From the NCBI GenBank assembly GCA_007692495.1, contig REBZ01000125.1, positions 24,059-88,058 of the forward strand: a stretch of DNA of 64,000 bases, in the 5' to 3' direction. The stretch's first letter is position 1, and each line of letters starts with the position of its first letter. The notes beneath the pieces are model-generated. The model was not told the origin of the DNA, did no database searches, and was given only the letters and a program-made list of their open reading frames with translations. This document shows positions 29,171-38,885 of this stretch, piece after piece. The position numbers and the translations under genes were made by a program. This DNA is from Alkalicoccus sp. Its GTDB lineage: Bacteria; Bacillota; Bacilli; Bacillales; Salisediminibacteriaceae.

Positions 29171-29184
29171 TAATAAGGAGCACG

Positions 29185-29210
29185 GCCCGCCGGTCCCCCG
29201 GCGGGCTTTT
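29185..29210 (+). terminator. Terminator after gapB
   Basis: Perfect 9-bp stem GCCCGCCGG / CCGGCGGGC, 4-base loop, TTTTGTTGTT. Confidence 0.9.
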
Positions 29211-29240
29211 GTTGTTATTGGGCGATACTGTAAAAAAAGA

Positions 29241-29269
29241 TTGCATTCTTTCCTTAAAGCCAGTATACT
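29241..29269 (+). promoter_or_regulatory. speD promoter
   Basis: TTGCAT and TATACT with a 17-base spacer. Transcription would start near 29276, leaving a leader of about 125 bases with an inverted repeat (AAAG..TTAG / CTAACTTT, about 29297-29326). Confidence 0.6.
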
Positions 29270-29401
29270 AACCTTCGTAATGTTTCCGTGATTATGTAAA
29301 GGGTTAGGACCTCTCAGGACTAACTTTCCCCCCAGTAATCGCACGCTGTTGACAGCAGGAGATGTAATTTTGATTTTGAACATTAAAAGGGGGAATCCCA
29401 G

Positions 29402-29794
29402 ATGGATACTATGGGAAGACATGTTATTGCAGAACTTTGGCAGTGCAGCATGGAGAAATTGAATGATATTACATTAATTGAACGTGTTTTTGTTGATGCC
29501 GCCCTGGAGGCAGGAGCAGAAGTCCGTGAAGTAGCTTTTCATAAATTTGCACCTCAGGGAGTAAGTGGAGTAGTCATTATCAGTGAATCACATTTGACGA
29601 TTCACAGTTTTCCGGAACACGGCTACGCGAGTATTGATGTTTACACGTGCGGTGACCGGATTGACCCGAATGTTGCCTCTGATTATATTGCCCGCGCCCT
29701 GGAAGCAGGTAAAGCAGAAGTTGTAGAAATCCCCCGGGGTATCGGACCGATTGAAGTGAACCGTAAAAAAACAGAAGCAGCCTATACGAAATAA
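29402..29794 (+). CDS. speD: S-adenosylmethionine decarboxylase proenzyme
   Basis: 130 residues, class 1B prokaryotic SpeD. The self-processing site is Glu-Ser in [17 protein letters not shown]; cleavage makes the pyruvoyl group on the alpha chain. Cys in [10 protein letters not shown] is the proton donor. It makes decarboxylated SAM for spermidine synthesis. AAGGGGG stands 7 bases before the ATG. Monocistronic, between its own promoter and a strong terminator. Confidence 0.96.
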   Translation: MDTMGRHVIAELWQCSMEKLNDITLIERVFVDAALEAGAEVREVAFHKFAPQGVSGVVIISESHLTIHSFPEHGYASIDVYTCGDRIDPNVASDYIARALEAGKAEVVEIPRGIGPIEVNRKKTEAAYTK

Positions 29795-29801
29795 ACGTGC
29801 C

Positions 29802-29834
29802 CTCCCTTCCGCATGCGGAAAGGGAGTTTTTTTG
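29802..29834 (+). terminator. Terminator after speD
   Basis: CTCCC..TTCCGC / GCGGAA..GGGAG stem around the palindrome TTCCGCATGCGGAA, then seven Ts. Confidence 0.92.
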
Positions 29835-29917
29835 GAGGTACATATCACTGAACAACCGTATGCTGTCAAGCACTAGTAAAAAGACTATAATTTTCAGCGG
29901 TGTTAAAGCATGATTGA

Positions 29918-30075
29918 TTCTTGGGGAAAGCTTCGCTTCCGCTCTGATGTGGAGGATATGTGCAGTATCCTCGAGCATATGCACTGCGGGAAAGCCGGCG
30001 GCTTTCTCAGCGGCAGGTGGAAAGAGCCGCCGGTATCCTTCTCTCAACACGGAGTTTTAACGGAGCCTGCCTGAA
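29918..30075 (+). repeat. Interspersed repeat, copy G (decayed)
   Basis: Shares with copy B and 56600-56710 the blocks AGCTTCGCTTCCGCTC, AGCCGCCGG and CACGGAGTTTTAACGGAG. The rest has diverged and the core is missing. Confidence 0.55.
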
Positions 30076-30135
30076 GTGTCTGATTGAAGTATGGACTGTT
30101 TCTTGCTATGCTTAAAGAAGATGAGGTGGATACAG

Positions 30136-30537
30136 ATGGGATTTATGCAGAATGTAAAAAAGGTATTCAGTACAAAAACAGAAACAAGTGAAAAACATGA
30201 GGATAAAACACTTCAGACCCATTATTATAAAGCCATGAGAGAGAAAGTATTTGCTGAGCTTGAAACAATGTTTTCGAAGAAACAGGGATTTGATATCAGC
30301 TCCGTTTCGGATGAACATGGGGAAATGATCGTGCACGTTAAAAGCGGAAAAAAAGCTTTTATGGTAATAACGGTCATCATGGTACGGCCATACCGTACTG
30401 CCGTTGATTTTTCGGTTCATACGGAGACTGTCCTGTTCAGTGATTTCGGTTTCAGTGCCAAGCTTATACGAAGCTTATACAAAGAGCTAAATGAAAGGCT
30501 CACCTTTGCCGGGACTGGACTCGGTGATGAGAGCTGA
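30136..30537 (+). CDS. Small conserved cytosolic protein of Bacillaceae
   Basis: 133 residues. It begins with a short basic helix (MGFMQNVKKVFSTKTET), followed by THYYKAMREKVF and a mixed alpha/beta domain with SSVSDEHGEMIVHVKSGKKAF, VITVIMVRPYRTAVDFSV and a C-terminal helix. It resembles uncharacterised 'cytosolic proteins' annotated next to nrdR or speD in other bacilli. Without signal peptide or metal motifs. GAGGTGG six bases before the ATG at 30136 sets the start; the frame extends upstream without support. Function unknown. Confidence 0.7.
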   Translation: MGFMQNVKKVFSTKTETSEKHEDKTLQTHYYKAMREKVFAELETMFSKKQGFDISSVSDEHGEMIVHVKSGKKAFMVITVIMVRPYRTAVDFSVHTETVLFSDFGFSAKLIRSLYKELNERLTFAGTGLGDES

Positions 30538-30563
30538 GCCGGTAAACCAGGGAGGAAGCGACA

Positions 30564-31025
30564 ATGAGATGTCCGCACTGTGACCATAACGGCACTAAAG
30601 TACTTGATTCGCGGCCCAGTGATGAAGGGCGCGCCATCCGCCGCCGCAGAGAGTGTGAATCGTGCGGCTACAGATATACAACGTTCGAGCGGGTAGAAAA
30701 GTCCCCGCTTATTGTCGTCAAAAAAGACGGTAACCGGGAAGAATTCAGCCGGGAAAAACTACTGCGGGGACTTGTGCGTGCCTGTGAAAAAAGACCGGTC
30801 CCTGTAGAAAGCCTGGAAAAACTGACGGCTGATGTTGAAAAGGAGATGCGGAACCGTGGACAATCGGAAGTAAACAGCAACGATATCGGCGAATATGTTA
30901 TGAAGCATCTTGCAGACATAGATGATGTAGCTTACGTACGCTTTGCTTCCGTCTACCGACAGTTTAAAGATATTAATGTATTTGTCGATGAACTGAAAGA
31001 CCTCATCAACCGGAACGGCTCCTGA
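30564..31025 (+). CDS. nrdR: Transcriptional repressor NrdR
   Basis: 153 residues. N-terminal zinc ribbon with CPHC (residues 3-6) and CESCGYRY (residues 31-38), then an ATP-cone (about 49-139, [20 protein letters not shown]). NrdR senses dATP/ATP and represses ribonucleotide reductase genes. GGAGG seven bases before the ATG. It lies upstream of dnaB-dnaI as in B. subtilis. Confidence 0.97.
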   Translation: MRCPHCDHNGTKVLDSRPSDEGRAIRRRRECESCGYRYTTFERVEKSPLIVVKKDGNREEFSREKLLRGLVRACEKRPVPVESLEKLTADVEKEMRNRGQSEVNSNDIGEYVMKHLADIDDVAYVRFASVYRQFKDINVFVDELKDLINRNGS

Positions 31026-31191
31026 TTGATCGACACCTGATTTTTTCTTTGTTGTCAGCTGTGTTCTCCTGCTAAAACTTTGGTTCGTGGAAGCAGCCGG
31101 CCCGAACCGGTATCAGGAAATGAAGCGGACTGTAACAGAGATAAAAAAAGCACAGAGATACTCGTGCTGAACAAAAAAGAGAGCAGATCCG

Positions 31192-31228
31192 GGGCTGTCC
31201 CAGCAATTGTGCCGGGACAGTCCTTTTT
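31192..31228 (+). terminator. Terminator between nrdR and dnaB
   Basis: Stem GGGCTGTCCC / GGGACAGTCC (one G-U), 12-base loop, five Ts, 17 bases before the dnaB start, so it also acts on the dnaB leader. A frame open through it from 31080 is not coding. Confidence 0.75.
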
Positions 31229-31244
31229 ATGGGGAGGGAGAAAG

Positions 31245-32627
31245 ATGCAGTGGCAGGAAATTGTACCGGCAACTCCGTTTACAGCTTTTACGTGTGGAGA
31301 TTTTTCGGCAGATAGAGCGGATACAATGACGATGCTGTATCAGCCTCTCATTGGTCCTGTAGCATACAGCCTCTACATGACACTGATGACGGAAATAAAC
31401 AGGCAACCCGACAAAAAAATAACTGGAACACATAAACAGTGGATGACGCAGAGCGGCCAGCAGCTTCCGATGCTTTTTAAAGAGCGCCAGAAGCTGGAGG
31501 CACTAGGTTTGCTTGAAACCTATCAGGAAAACGCGGAAGACCCTGCTATGTATTATGAGCTTCTTATGCCGCTTCAGCCGAAAGAGTTTTTTCAGGATGA
31601 GCTTCTAAGTGTGTATTTATATAACCGGATCGGAAGCAAAGAGCGTTACCGGGAGCTTCGACGATGCTTTCTGCGGGAAGCCGTGGAGTTGGAAAACCTG
31701 AAAAAGACGACGAAAGGATTCAGCGAAGTGTTCACGTCAGTCCACCCTTCGGAAATGAAAAGTACTTCCCGGGAAATGGATAATATTATTGCTGTTTCCT
31801 CTGATATCCAGGGAGTAGAGAAAGAGGCGGAGTATTCTTTGGAAGAGGCAGTTCCGCTGGAAGAAATCACAGCGCACCTTCCATCGTTTGTGAACCGTGA
31901 GGAGCTTTATAAACCGGAAAACAAAAAGCTTATTCAGCAGATTGCTTTTTTATACAGCTTCACCTACGAGGAGCTGGCACACATTATCCAGGAAGCTATG
32001 CTCCACACTGATTATATGGACAGCAAAAAAATCCGGGAAGCAGCAAAAAGGAAATACCGTCTTCAGGAAGGCGGGAAGCCGCCGATGCTCGGTATGCGTA
32101 CTCAGCCTCCCGGTCTTCTCAGCGTAAAAGGGGAACCTCAGACAGAGGAAGAAGCCCAGATGAAATACTTCGACACCACCTCCCCCGTGGAGTACCTTCA
32201 TGCTCTAAGCGGAGGAGCAAAAGTGTTCGAAGGGGATATAGCAATTATCGAGGAACTGATGAACGACTATAACCTCCCATCCGGGGTCGTGAACGTTCTC
32301 ATCGATTATTTGTATCTCGTTAACAACGGAAAGCTTGCGAAGCAGCTTGCCTTTAAAATTGCAACCCAGTGGAAGCGGAAGAAAATTTCCACTGTCGCCC
32401 AGGCAATGGAAATTGCCAAGCAGGAACACGAAGAACGCCGGAATTTTCAGACGAAAAAAACGAAGCCTGCCAGAGAAAAATCAACAGAGCCTGTGCCTAA
32501 GTGGATGAAAGACCAGGAAGAAAACAAAAAAAGCGGGGAAGCAGAGCCGGAAGATGTTTTGAAAGCGAAGCAGGAAGCGGCTAAATACCGGGAACTGCTT
32601 CGCAGGAAGAAAGAAAAGAAAGGATGA
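31245..32627 (+). CDS. dnaB: Replication initiation and membrane attachment protein DnaB
   Basis: 460 residues, Firmicutes DnaB: with DnaD and DnaI it loads the DnaC helicase at oriC and at restarting forks. N-terminal winged-helix domain (LYQPLIGPVAYSLYMTLM, about 25-45) and a C-terminal DDBH2-type domain (about 300-400, SPVEYLHALSGGAKVFEGDIAIIEEL ... YLYLVNNGKLAKQLA region), then a charged tail of Lys, Glu and Pro. The ATG at 31245 has GGGGAGG upstream. Ends 6 bases before dnaI. Confidence 0.93.
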   Translation: MQWQEIVPATPFTAFTCGDFSADRADTMTMLYQPLIGPVAYSLYMTLMTEINRQPDKKITGTHKQWMTQSGQQLPMLFKERQKLEALGLLETYQENAEDPAMYYELLMPLQPKEFFQDELLSVYLYNRIGSKERYRELRRCFLREAVELENLKKTTKGFSEVFTSVHPSEMKSTSREMDNIIAVSSDIQGVEKEAEYSLEEAVPLEEITAHLPSFVNREELYKPENKKLIQQIAFLYSFTYEELAHIIQEAMLHTDYMDSKKIREAAKRKYRLQEGGKPPMLGMRTQPPGLLSVKGEPQTEEEAQMKYFDTTSPVEYLHALSGGAKVFEGDIAIIEELMNDYNLPSGVVNVLIDYLYLVNNGKLAKQLAFKIATQWKRKKISTVAQAMEIAKQEHEERRNFQTKKTKPAREKSTEPVPKWMKDQEENKKSGEAEPEDVLKAKQEAAKYRELLRRKKEKKG

Positions 32628-32633
32628 TCCGGC

Positions 32634-33572
32634 ATGGATCCAATTGAGCAGGCATTAAAACGGTTTGCAGGAGGAAGATTCGAGCAGCAGCTTCAGAAGC
32701 TCCGGCAGGAAGTAATGGCCGACAGGAGAATTCAGGATTTTATGAAAGACCATCCGGAGGTCGGTGCGGAAGCACTGGAAATCGGATTAAATGAACTTTA
32801 CCAGTACAAAGAGCAGTGGAAAAACTGTGATAACTGTCCAGGACTCGAAGCATGTCCAAATCTGATGCAGGGATATCAGCCGAAGCTGGAAGTGCAGCGG
32901 GGCTACATTAATATGAGCTACCATGCCTGTCCTTTGAAGCGGAAGGATGACGAAAGAAAACGGCACGCTTCCTTCATGAAAAGTCTGTATCTGCCAAAAG
33001 AGATGCTGTCAGTCACTTTCGATGATTTCAAGGAGGACCATCCGTCCAGAATCAATGCCTTTGCAAAAGCTCTCGAGTTCTGTTCGTCTGTCGATCCCGG
33101 TCAGAACGGGCACGGGTTATACATTCACGGACCGTTCGGAGTCGGAAAGACATTTCTTGTCAGTGCGATTGCCAATGAGCTTGCCGACCAGGAAATCGAG
33201 ACGATGCTCGTATACACTCCGGATTTTCTTCGGGAGCTGAAAGCAGGAATCTCCGACGGCTCCTACCAGGAAAAACTCGACAACGTAAAGCGGGCCCCTG
33301 TGCTGATTCTTGACGATATCGGAGCCGAAACAATGACCCCGTGGGTACGTGATGAAGTTCTTGGGGCGCTCCTGCAGTTCCGGATGATGGAAAAGCTGCC
33401 TACCGTGTTTACATCGAATTTCGATCTGGAGGAGCTGGAGCTTCATCTGGCAACAACTCAGCGCGGCGGGACAGAAAAAATCGACCAGCTGAAAGCAAAA
33501 CGCATCATGGAACGAATTCAGTATTTAAATTTTCCACTTTCCATGGAAGGGGACAACAAAAGAAAAGCATAA
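32634..33572 (+). CDS. dnaI: Helicase loader DnaI
   Basis: 312 residues, AAA+ ATPase that loads the replicative helicase. The N-terminal regulatory domain has a zinc-binding set of Cys and His (CDNCPGLEACPNL, near 62-73; YHACPLK, near 100). The ATPase domain has Walker A GPFGVGKT (near 163) and Walker B VLILDDIGAE, then sensor TSNFDLEEL. Translated together with dnaB (6-base gap, AAAGGA upstream). Confidence 0.96.
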   Translation: MDPIEQALKRFAGGRFEQQLQKLRQEVMADRRIQDFMKDHPEVGAEALEIGLNELYQYKEQWKNCDNCPGLEACPNLMQGYQPKLEVQRGYINMSYHACPLKRKDDERKRHASFMKSLYLPKEMLSVTFDDFKEDHPSRINAFAKALEFCSSVDPGQNGHGLYIHGPFGVGKTFLVSAIANELADQEIETMLVYTPDFLRELKAGISDGSYQEKLDNVKRAPVLILDDIGAETMTPWVRDEVLGALLQFRMMEKLPTVFTSNFDLEELELHLATTQRGGTEKIDQLKAKRIMERIQYLNFPLSMEGDNKRKA

Positions 33573-33729
33573 TGAAAGACATGCCTCCATCAGCTGCTGA
33601 TGGAGGAGGCATCTGCCATTGAATATTTCCGTCCGCGATTCAAAAGCGCAGTTTCTTTTGCCGGAAAGAGCAATTGTGATACGATGGAACAAGAGAATTG
33701 CTACAATTCGTGAATGGAGGACATAAATT

Positions 33730-34836
33730 ATGAGTATTGATGATATTCTTGCAAGGGCCCGGAATGGGGAGCGCATTACGACAGAAGATGCGATACGTTT
33801 GTACGAAAGCGATGAAGTGGAAAAAATGGGGGAAGTTGCCAACGAAAAAATGCTGCAGTGGCATCCGAAGCCGGAAACGACATTTGTTATCGGCAGAAAC
33901 GTGAACTACACGAATTTCTGTGATACATACTGCCGCTTCTGTGCCTTCTACCGGCCGCCGAACTCCAAGGACGGCTATACGCTGGAAGATGAGGAGATTT
34001 TTAATAAAATTCAGGAAACAAAAGATGTAAACGGAACGGAAATACTGATGCAGGGTGGAACCAATCCGAACCTGCCGTTCAGCTACTATACGGACCTGCT
34101 CCGGGAAATCAAAAAACGTTTCGATATTACGATGCATGCTTTTTCTCCTGCGGAAATTTATAAAATGGTGGATGTGTCGGGTCTTTCTCTTGAAGAAGTG
34201 CTCAAACAGCTCAAAGAAGCAGGTCTTGATTCCGTACCCGGCGGGGGAGCGGAAATCCTTGATAACAGAACCCGCCGCCGTATCAGCCGTCTGAAAGGCA
34301 CGTGGGAAGAGTGGATCGACTGTATGAAAGCTGTAAAACGTGCGGGCATGCACGGTACCGCGACGATGGTTATCGGATTCGGGGAGACGATGGAAGAGCG
34401 TGCCCTTCACCTTCAGCGTGTAAGGGATGCCCAGGACGATTCAGACTGCTTCCTAGCCTTTATTTCCTGGACGTTCCAGCCGGAAAACACGAATATGAAA
34501 GGGGTAAAAATAACTCCCCGGGAATATTTGAAGAACCTGGCTATTTCGCGTATTTTCCTCGATAATGTTCCGAACTTCCAGTCATCCTGGGTAACGATGG
34601 GGCCGGAAGTCGGCAAAACATCCCTTTCCTACGGCTGTAACGATTTTGGCAGTACGATGATTGAGGAAAATGTTGTTTCCGCTGCTGGGGCAACGTATAA
34701 AGTGGATACAAATCTGATTCTCCGTCTCATCCGGGAAGCAGGTAAAACACCGATTCAGCGCAATACAAAATACGAACACCTTCACGTCTTTAAAGAAGGT
34801 GAAAAAGTCGAAAAAGACTTTATTATGCAGAATTAA
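33730..34836 (+). CDS. mqnC: Radical SAM cyclic dehypoxanthine futalosine synthase MqnC
   Basis: 368 residues. Radical SAM cluster with Cys64, Cys68 and Cys71 (NYTNFCDTYCRFCAFYRPP), then MQGGTNPNLPFSYYTDLL, HAFSPAEIY, LDSVPGGGAEIL and TATMVIGFGETMEER. These fit MqnC, which cyclises dehypoxanthine futalosine in the futalosine route to menaquinone, better than MqnE. CofH is a more distant alternative. GGAGG precedes the ATG. It occupies the place of ytxC (a sporulation gene in B. subtilis) between dnaI and thrS. B. subtilis uses the Men route instead, so this marks a different quinone pathway, if the other mqn genes exist elsewhere. Confidence 0.85.
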   Translation: MSIDDILARARNGERITTEDAIRLYESDEVEKMGEVANEKMLQWHPKPETTFVIGRNVNYTNFCDTYCRFCAFYRPPNSKDGYTLEDEEIFNKIQETKDVNGTEILMQGGTNPNLPFSYYTDLLREIKKRFDITMHAFSPAEIYKMVDVSGLSLEEVLKQLKEAGLDSVPGGGAEILDNRTRRRISRLKGTWEEWIDCMKAVKRAGMHGTATMVIGFGETMEERALHLQRVRDAQDDSDCFLAFISWTFQPENTNMKGVKITPREYLKNLAISRIFLDNVPNFQSSWVTMGPEVGKTSLSYGCNDFGSTMIEENVVSAAGATYKVDTNLILRLIREAGKTPIQRNTKYEHLHVFKEGEKVEKDFIMQN

Positions 34837-34842
34837 ATCAGC

Positions 34843-34871
34843 TTGATTTTTTTCCGGTTCAAGGATATAAT
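34843..34871 (+). promoter_or_regulatory. thrS promoter
   Basis: TTGATT and TATAAT with a 17-base spacer, directly upstream of the T-box leader. Confidence 0.75.
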
Positions 34872-34877
34872 ATGCTC

Positions 34878-35131
34878 CAGAAGAACGACGACAGGCTGTG
34901 AAGAGGACACGGGGACAGAAAATGGGCATAACAGAGAGGGAGGCATTCTGCTGCGAGCTTCCTATGCACCGTTCTGTACCTACCACCTTGAAGCTTCGCT
35001 TTTGAACGATAAGTAGAAAGCGACGGATCCGCCGTTACCGGATTAATGAAGCGGGCTTAACGTCCGGAATCAGGGTGGAACCACGATCAGACACTCGTCC
35101 CTTGCGCAGGCAGGGACGGGTGTCTTTTTTC
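34878..35131 (+). ncRNA. T-box leader of thrS
   Basis: The conserved T-box AGGGTGGAACCACG lies at 35072-35085. It is followed by a terminator, stem AGACACTCGTCCCT / AGGGACGGGTGTCT (35089-35125), then six Ts. Uncharged tRNA-Thr pairing with the T-box would form the antiterminator. Several ACC triplets (34968, 34978, 34983) could be the specifier; which one cannot be told without folding. Confidence 0.92.
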
Positions 35132-35171
35132 TGCCCGCTGTTTTTATTACTTTTTACGAGGAGGCAATATT

Positions 35172-37106
35172 ATGTCACAAATTACACTGACTTTTCCCGA
35201 TGGAGCCAAAAAAGAATTCGAAGCCGGCGTAACAACCGAAGAAATAGCCCAGTCCATTTCACCGGGTCTTAAAAAAAACGCACTTGCCGGCAAACTGGAC
35301 GGGGAGCATATTGATCTCCGGCAGCCGATTGAATCGGACGGAATCGTGGAAATTATTACGTACAACTCGGAAGACGGGCTGCACATTCTCCGTCACAGCA
35401 CGGCTCATCTGATGGCCCAGGCGGTAAAACGGCTCTATACGAACGTGAAACTCGGAGTCGGGCCGCCTATTGAAGAAGGTTTTTACTATGATATCGATAT
35501 GGAGGAGACGCTCACTCAGGAGGACCTCCCGAAGATAGAAAAGGAAATGAAAAAAATCATCGATGAAAACCTGGAAATCGAGCGGGAGGAAGTAAGCCGA
35601 GAAGAAGCAATCGAGAGGTATAAGGAGATCGGGGACGATCTGAAGCTGGAGCTTCTCGAAGAAATTCCGGAAGGGGAGAAAATTTCGATCTACAAGCAGG
35701 GCGAATTTTTTGATCTCTGCCGCGGAGTGCATGTTCCGCAGACGAGCAAGCTGAAAAAATTCAAACTGATGTCGATTAACGGTGCCTACTGGCGCGGGGA
35801 CAGCAATAACAAGATGCTGCAGCGCATTTACGGCACAGCGTTTCCGAAGCAGCAGGAGCTGGAGGACCATCTGCATCTTCTCGAAGAAAGAAAAGAACGG
35901 GACCACCGGAAGCTCGGTAAGGAACTCGGTATATTTGCCCTGAATCAAAAAGTAGGGCAGGGACTCCCGCTCTGGCTGCCGAACGGAGCGACCGTCCGTC
36001 GTATCGTCGAGCGCTACATTGTGGATATTGAAGAGCGCCTCGGCTACCAGCACGTGTATACACCGGTTCTTGGGAGCGTGGATTTGTATAAAACGTCCGG
36101 ACACTGGGATCATTACCAGGAGGACATGTTCCCGGTGATGGAAATGGATAATGAAGACCTCGTGCTCCGTCCGATGAACTGTCCCCACCATATGATGGTG
36201 TATAAAAACGAAAAGCACAGCTACCGCAACCTTCCGCTCCGTATTGCCGAGCTCGGTACGATGCACCGGCACGAAATGTCCGGAGCGCTCGCCGGTCTTC
36301 AGCGCGTGCGTGCGATGACACTGAACGACGCGCACATTTTCTGCCGGCCGGATCAGCTGAAGGAAGAATTTATCCGCGTTGTGGAACTGATCCAGGCTGT
36401 CTACAAGGACTTCGGCATCGACGACTATTATTTCCGTCTTTCCTACAGGGACAAAGAAAATAAAGAAAAGTACGTCGATAACGATGAAATGTGGGTAAAA
36501 GCACAGGATATGCTCAAGGAAGCTGTCGACGATATGGGAGTGGAGTACGTGGAAGCAGAAGGCGAAGCTGCCTTTTACGGACCTAAGCTCGACGTGCAGG
36601 TGAAAACAGCTCTCGGCAAAGATGAAACACTTTCCACAGTCCAGCTCGACTTCCATCTGCCGGAGCGGTTTGATCTCACTTATACAGGAGAAGACGGCAA
36701 GGACCACCGCCCGGTCGTTATTCACCGCGGTGTTGTTTCCACGATGGAGCGTTTCATTGCCTTCCTGATTGAAGAGTATAAAGGAGCCTTCCCGACATGG
36801 CTTGCACCGGTGCAGGTGAAAGCGATCCCTGTCAGTGACGTGCATCTCGATTACGTAAAGAAAGTGGAGGATAAGCTCCGCAGGGCAGGAGTCCGCGTCG
36901 AAATTGACACACGAAGTGAAAAGCTCGGCTATAAAATCCGGGAAGCCCAGATGAAAAAGATTCCTTATCTGCTCGTCCTCGGCGACAAGGAAATTGAAGC
37001 AGAAGGCGTTAACGTACGCCGTTACGGCCAGCAGGAAACAGAAGAAATGAGCCTGGAGAAATTTGTGGAACACATGAAGCAGGCGGTGGAATCAAAGGCC
37101 GATTAA
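35172..37106 (+). CDS. thrS: Threonyl-tRNA synthetase
   Basis: 644 residues. TGS domain (1-~62), the editing (SAD) domain with [14 protein letters not shown] and [17 protein letters not shown], the class II core with [15 protein letters not shown] (zinc Cys), [25 protein letters not shown] and [17 protein letters not shown], and an anticodon-binding domain (about 540-640). Charges tRNA-Thr. GAGGAGG precedes the ATG. Under T-box control. An antisense frame of 604 codons is a shadow. Confidence 0.97.
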   Translation: MSQITLTFPDGAKKEFEAGVTTEEIAQSISPGLKKNALAGKLDGEHIDLRQPIESDGIVEIITYNSEDGLHILRHSTAHLMAQAVKRLYTNVKLGVGPPIEEGFYYDIDMEETLTQEDLPKIEKEMKKIIDENLEIEREEVSREEAIERYKEIGDDLKLELLEEIPEGEKISIYKQGEFFDLCRGVHVPQTSKLKKFKLMSINGAYWRGDSNNKMLQRIYGTAFPKQQELEDHLHLLEERKERDHRKLGKELGIFALNQKVGQGLPLWLPNGATVRRIVERYIVDIEERLGYQHVYTPVLGSVDLYKTSGHWDHYQEDMFPVMEMDNEDLVLRPMNCPHHMMVYKNEKHSYRNLPLRIAELGTMHRHEMSGALAGLQRVRAMTLNDAHIFCRPDQLKEEFIRVVELIQAVYKDFGIDDYYFRLSYRDKENKEKYVDNDEMWVKAQDMLKEAVDDMGVEYVEAEGEAAFYGPKLDVQVKTALGKDETLSTVQLDFHLPERFDLTYTGEDGKDHRPVVIHRGVVSTMERFIAFLIEEYKGAFPTWLAPVQVKAIPVSDVHLDYVKKVEDKLRRAGVRVEIDTRSEKLGYKIREAQMKKIPYLLVLGDKEIEAEGVNVRRYGQQETEEMSLEKFVEHMKQAVESKAD

Positions 37107-37111
37107 CGAAT

Positions 37112-37163
37112 AAACAAAGCTGTCCTTATCGATATTTGTTATCGATGGAGGGCAGCTTTGTTT
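37112..37163 (+). terminator. Terminator after thrS
   Basis: 11-bp outer stem AAACAAAGCTG / CAGCTTTGTTT with an inner TATCGATA / TTATCGAT stem. Confidence 0.8.
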
Positions 37164-37185
37164 ACGAGGGTTTAAATTAAAGAAC

Positions 37186-37255
37186 GGAGCAGGAACGCCT
37201 TACCCGCTGATCCCATAAGAGTCTCGCGGCCGCCGTTCCTGCTCCTTCTGTTTTT
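37186..37255 (+). terminator. Second hairpin after thrS
   Basis: Perfect 12-bp stem GGAGCAGGAACG / CGTTCCTGCTCC enclosing a 36-base loop with an inner CCGC/GCGG pair, then TTCTGTTTTT. Confidence 0.65.
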
Positions 37256-37445
37256 AGCACAAGAAGAATTTTATAGTAGGTTCTATCAGCGTTAGAATCA
37301 TTTCAAAGCACCTGTGTCTAAAAGGTTTTCAGCTTCTCTACAGGGCAAGCCGACGGGCTTCAGCTGAGCAGCACTAACCACTAACAGGCCTTTTTTTTAT
37401 GGAACACCGCGGTTTATGTTTCTCCAGCAAGTAAAAATTAAAGCA

Positions 37446-37474
37446 TTGACACGGTATAGGCTGTCTGGTATATT
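37446..37474 (+). promoter_or_regulatory. infC operon promoter
   Basis: TTGACA and TATATT with a 17-base spacer. Confidence 0.8.
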
Positions 37475-37480
37475 GAGTTG

Positions 37481-37680
37481 GTGAACATTATACGGAAATC
37501 AAAGCAAGAAGAAGCGCCCGCTTCTCACCTGATTCGCCAAAACGCGTACAGGTTACTGATTCGGCAACGATGGCAGAAGTGTGGGCGGTTTATACCCCCG
37601 CACTTTTTTTGTTGGCGCAGAAAAGCGCCGGCAGGCAAATATCTTGCTTTGCTCCGCAATAATCATGGAGGTGGCTCAAT
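37481..37680 (+). ncRNA. L20 leader of infC-rpmI-rplT
   Basis: About 200 bases of structured leader between the promoter and infC, with an internal terminator: stem AAGTGTGGG / CCCGCACTT (37577-37605) and seven Ts. In B. subtilis ribosomal protein L20 binds this leader and causes premature termination; the layout here is the same. Confidence 0.82.
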
Positions 37681-38202
37681 ATTAGTAAAGATATGTTCGT
37701 AAACGAAAACATTCGTGCCCGCGAAGTTCGACTGATTGGTGCTGACGGCGATCAAATCGGCGTAAAAACCAAGCAGGAAGCATTAGACATGGCCCGCAAT
37801 GCTGACCTGGATCTGGTAATGGTTGCGCCGAACGCTAAACCGCCCGTATGTCGTATTATGGACTACGGAAAGTACCGTTTTGAACAGCAGAAGAAAGAAA
37901 AAGACGCCCGTAAGAAGCAGAAAATCATTAACCTTAAAGAAGTACGGCTCAGCCCGAACATTGAAGAACATGATTTCAACACAAAGCTTCGCAACGCGCG
38001 TAAATTCCTTACTAAAGGAGATAAAGTAAAAGCAGCGATCCGTTTCCGCGGACGTGCGATTACCCACTCTGAACTCGGACGTGACGTGCTGATGCGCCTC
38101 GCAGAAGAGTGTAAAGATGTCTCCACAATTGAATCAAAACCTAAGATGGAAGGGCGCAGCATGTTCCTCATTCTTGCGCCGAACGCAGAAAACGAAAAAT
38201 AA
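37681..38202 (+). CDS. infC: Translation initiation factor IF-3
   Basis: 173 residues. Start at ATT (37681), six bases after GGAGGTGG, giving (I)[18 protein letters not shown]; the first ATG at 37693 is too far in. AUU starts are typical of infC and allow IF-3 to limit its own translation. N-domain (1-~75), linker rich in Lys ([14 protein letters not shown]), C-domain with [18 protein letters not shown]. Binds the 30S subunit and checks start codons. First gene of infC-rpmI-rplT. Confidence 0.95.
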   Translation: MSKDMFVNENIRAREVRLIGADGDQIGVKTKQEALDMARNADLDLVMVAPNAKPPVCRIMDYGKYRFEQQKKEKDARKKQKIINLKEVRLSPNIEEHDFNTKLRNARKFLTKGDKVKAAIRFRGRAITHSELGRDVLMRLAEECKDVSTIESKPKMEGRSMFLILAPNAENEK

Positions 38203-38280
38203 AGACCGTACTTCACCATACGGCCAGCTATTATATTCACCGACAACAACAATTAATTATGCACAGGAAGGATGTTCAAC

Positions 38281-38472
38281 ATGCCAAAAATGAAGACGCA
38301 CAGCGGTGCATCAAAACGTTTTAAGAGAACAGGTACAGGCAAGCTTAAGCGCGGCCACGGCTACACAAGCCACCTCGCTGCGAACAAGTCCCAGAAGCAG
38401 AAGCGTAAACTGCGCAAATCTTCTCTTGTAGCTAAAGGCGATCAGAAGCGCATCAACGACATGGTTCAGTAA
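38281..38472 (+). CDS. rpmI: 50S ribosomal protein L35
   Basis: 63 residues, very basic: [20 protein letters not shown], then [16 protein letters not shown]. The ATG at 38281 after AGGAAGGA gives the standard N-terminus; the frame extends three codons upstream. Part of the large subunit, between infC and rplT. Confidence 0.97.
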   Translation: MPKMKTHSGASKRFKRTGTGKLKRGHGYTSHLAANKSQKQKRKLRKSSLVAKGDQKRINDMVQ

Positions 38473-38518
38473 TCAACCGGCAAGCTTTTATAAATAAAAC
38501 ATTAGAGGAGGGATTACG

Positions 38519-38875
38519 ATGGCTCGAGTAAAAGGCGGATATACAGCCCGTCGTCGTCGTAAAAGAGTATTAAAATTAGCGAAAGGTTATACAGGTTCCA
38601 AACACCGTCTGTTCCGTACAGCGAAGGACCAGGTAATGAAGTCCCACTTGTACGCGTACCGCGACCGCCGTCAGAAAAAGCGTGATTTCCGTAAGCTGTG
38701 GATTACGCGAATCAACGCTGCGGCCCGCATTAACGGCCTTTCCTACAATCGTCTGATGCACGGACTTAAGACAGCCGGCATCGACATGAACCGCAAGATG
38801 CTTGCTGATCTTGCTGTAAACGACGAAAAAGGTTTCGCTGATCTTGCTGCGAAAGCAAAAGAAAACCTTAAGTAA
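38519..38875 (+). CDS. rplT: 50S ribosomal protein L20
   Basis: 118 residues: [60 protein letters not shown]. Early-assembly 23S rRNA-binding protein and autoregulator of the operon through the L20 leader. GAGGAGGG precedes the ATG. Ends at a clear terminator. Confidence 0.98.
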   Translation: MARVKGGYTARRRRKRVLKLAKGYTGSKHRLFRTAKDQVMKSHLYAYRDRRQKKRDFRKLWITRINAAARINGLSYNRLMHGLKTAGIDMNRKMLADLAVNDEKGFADLAAKAKENLK

Positions 38876-38885
38876 ATAATGCAAT

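Noticed and set aside
35259..37073. 604-codon open frame on the minus strand
   Set aside because: It lies wholly antisense to thrS, has no ribosome site, and its protein is His/Phe/Leu-rich nonsense; thrS motifs are unmistakable.
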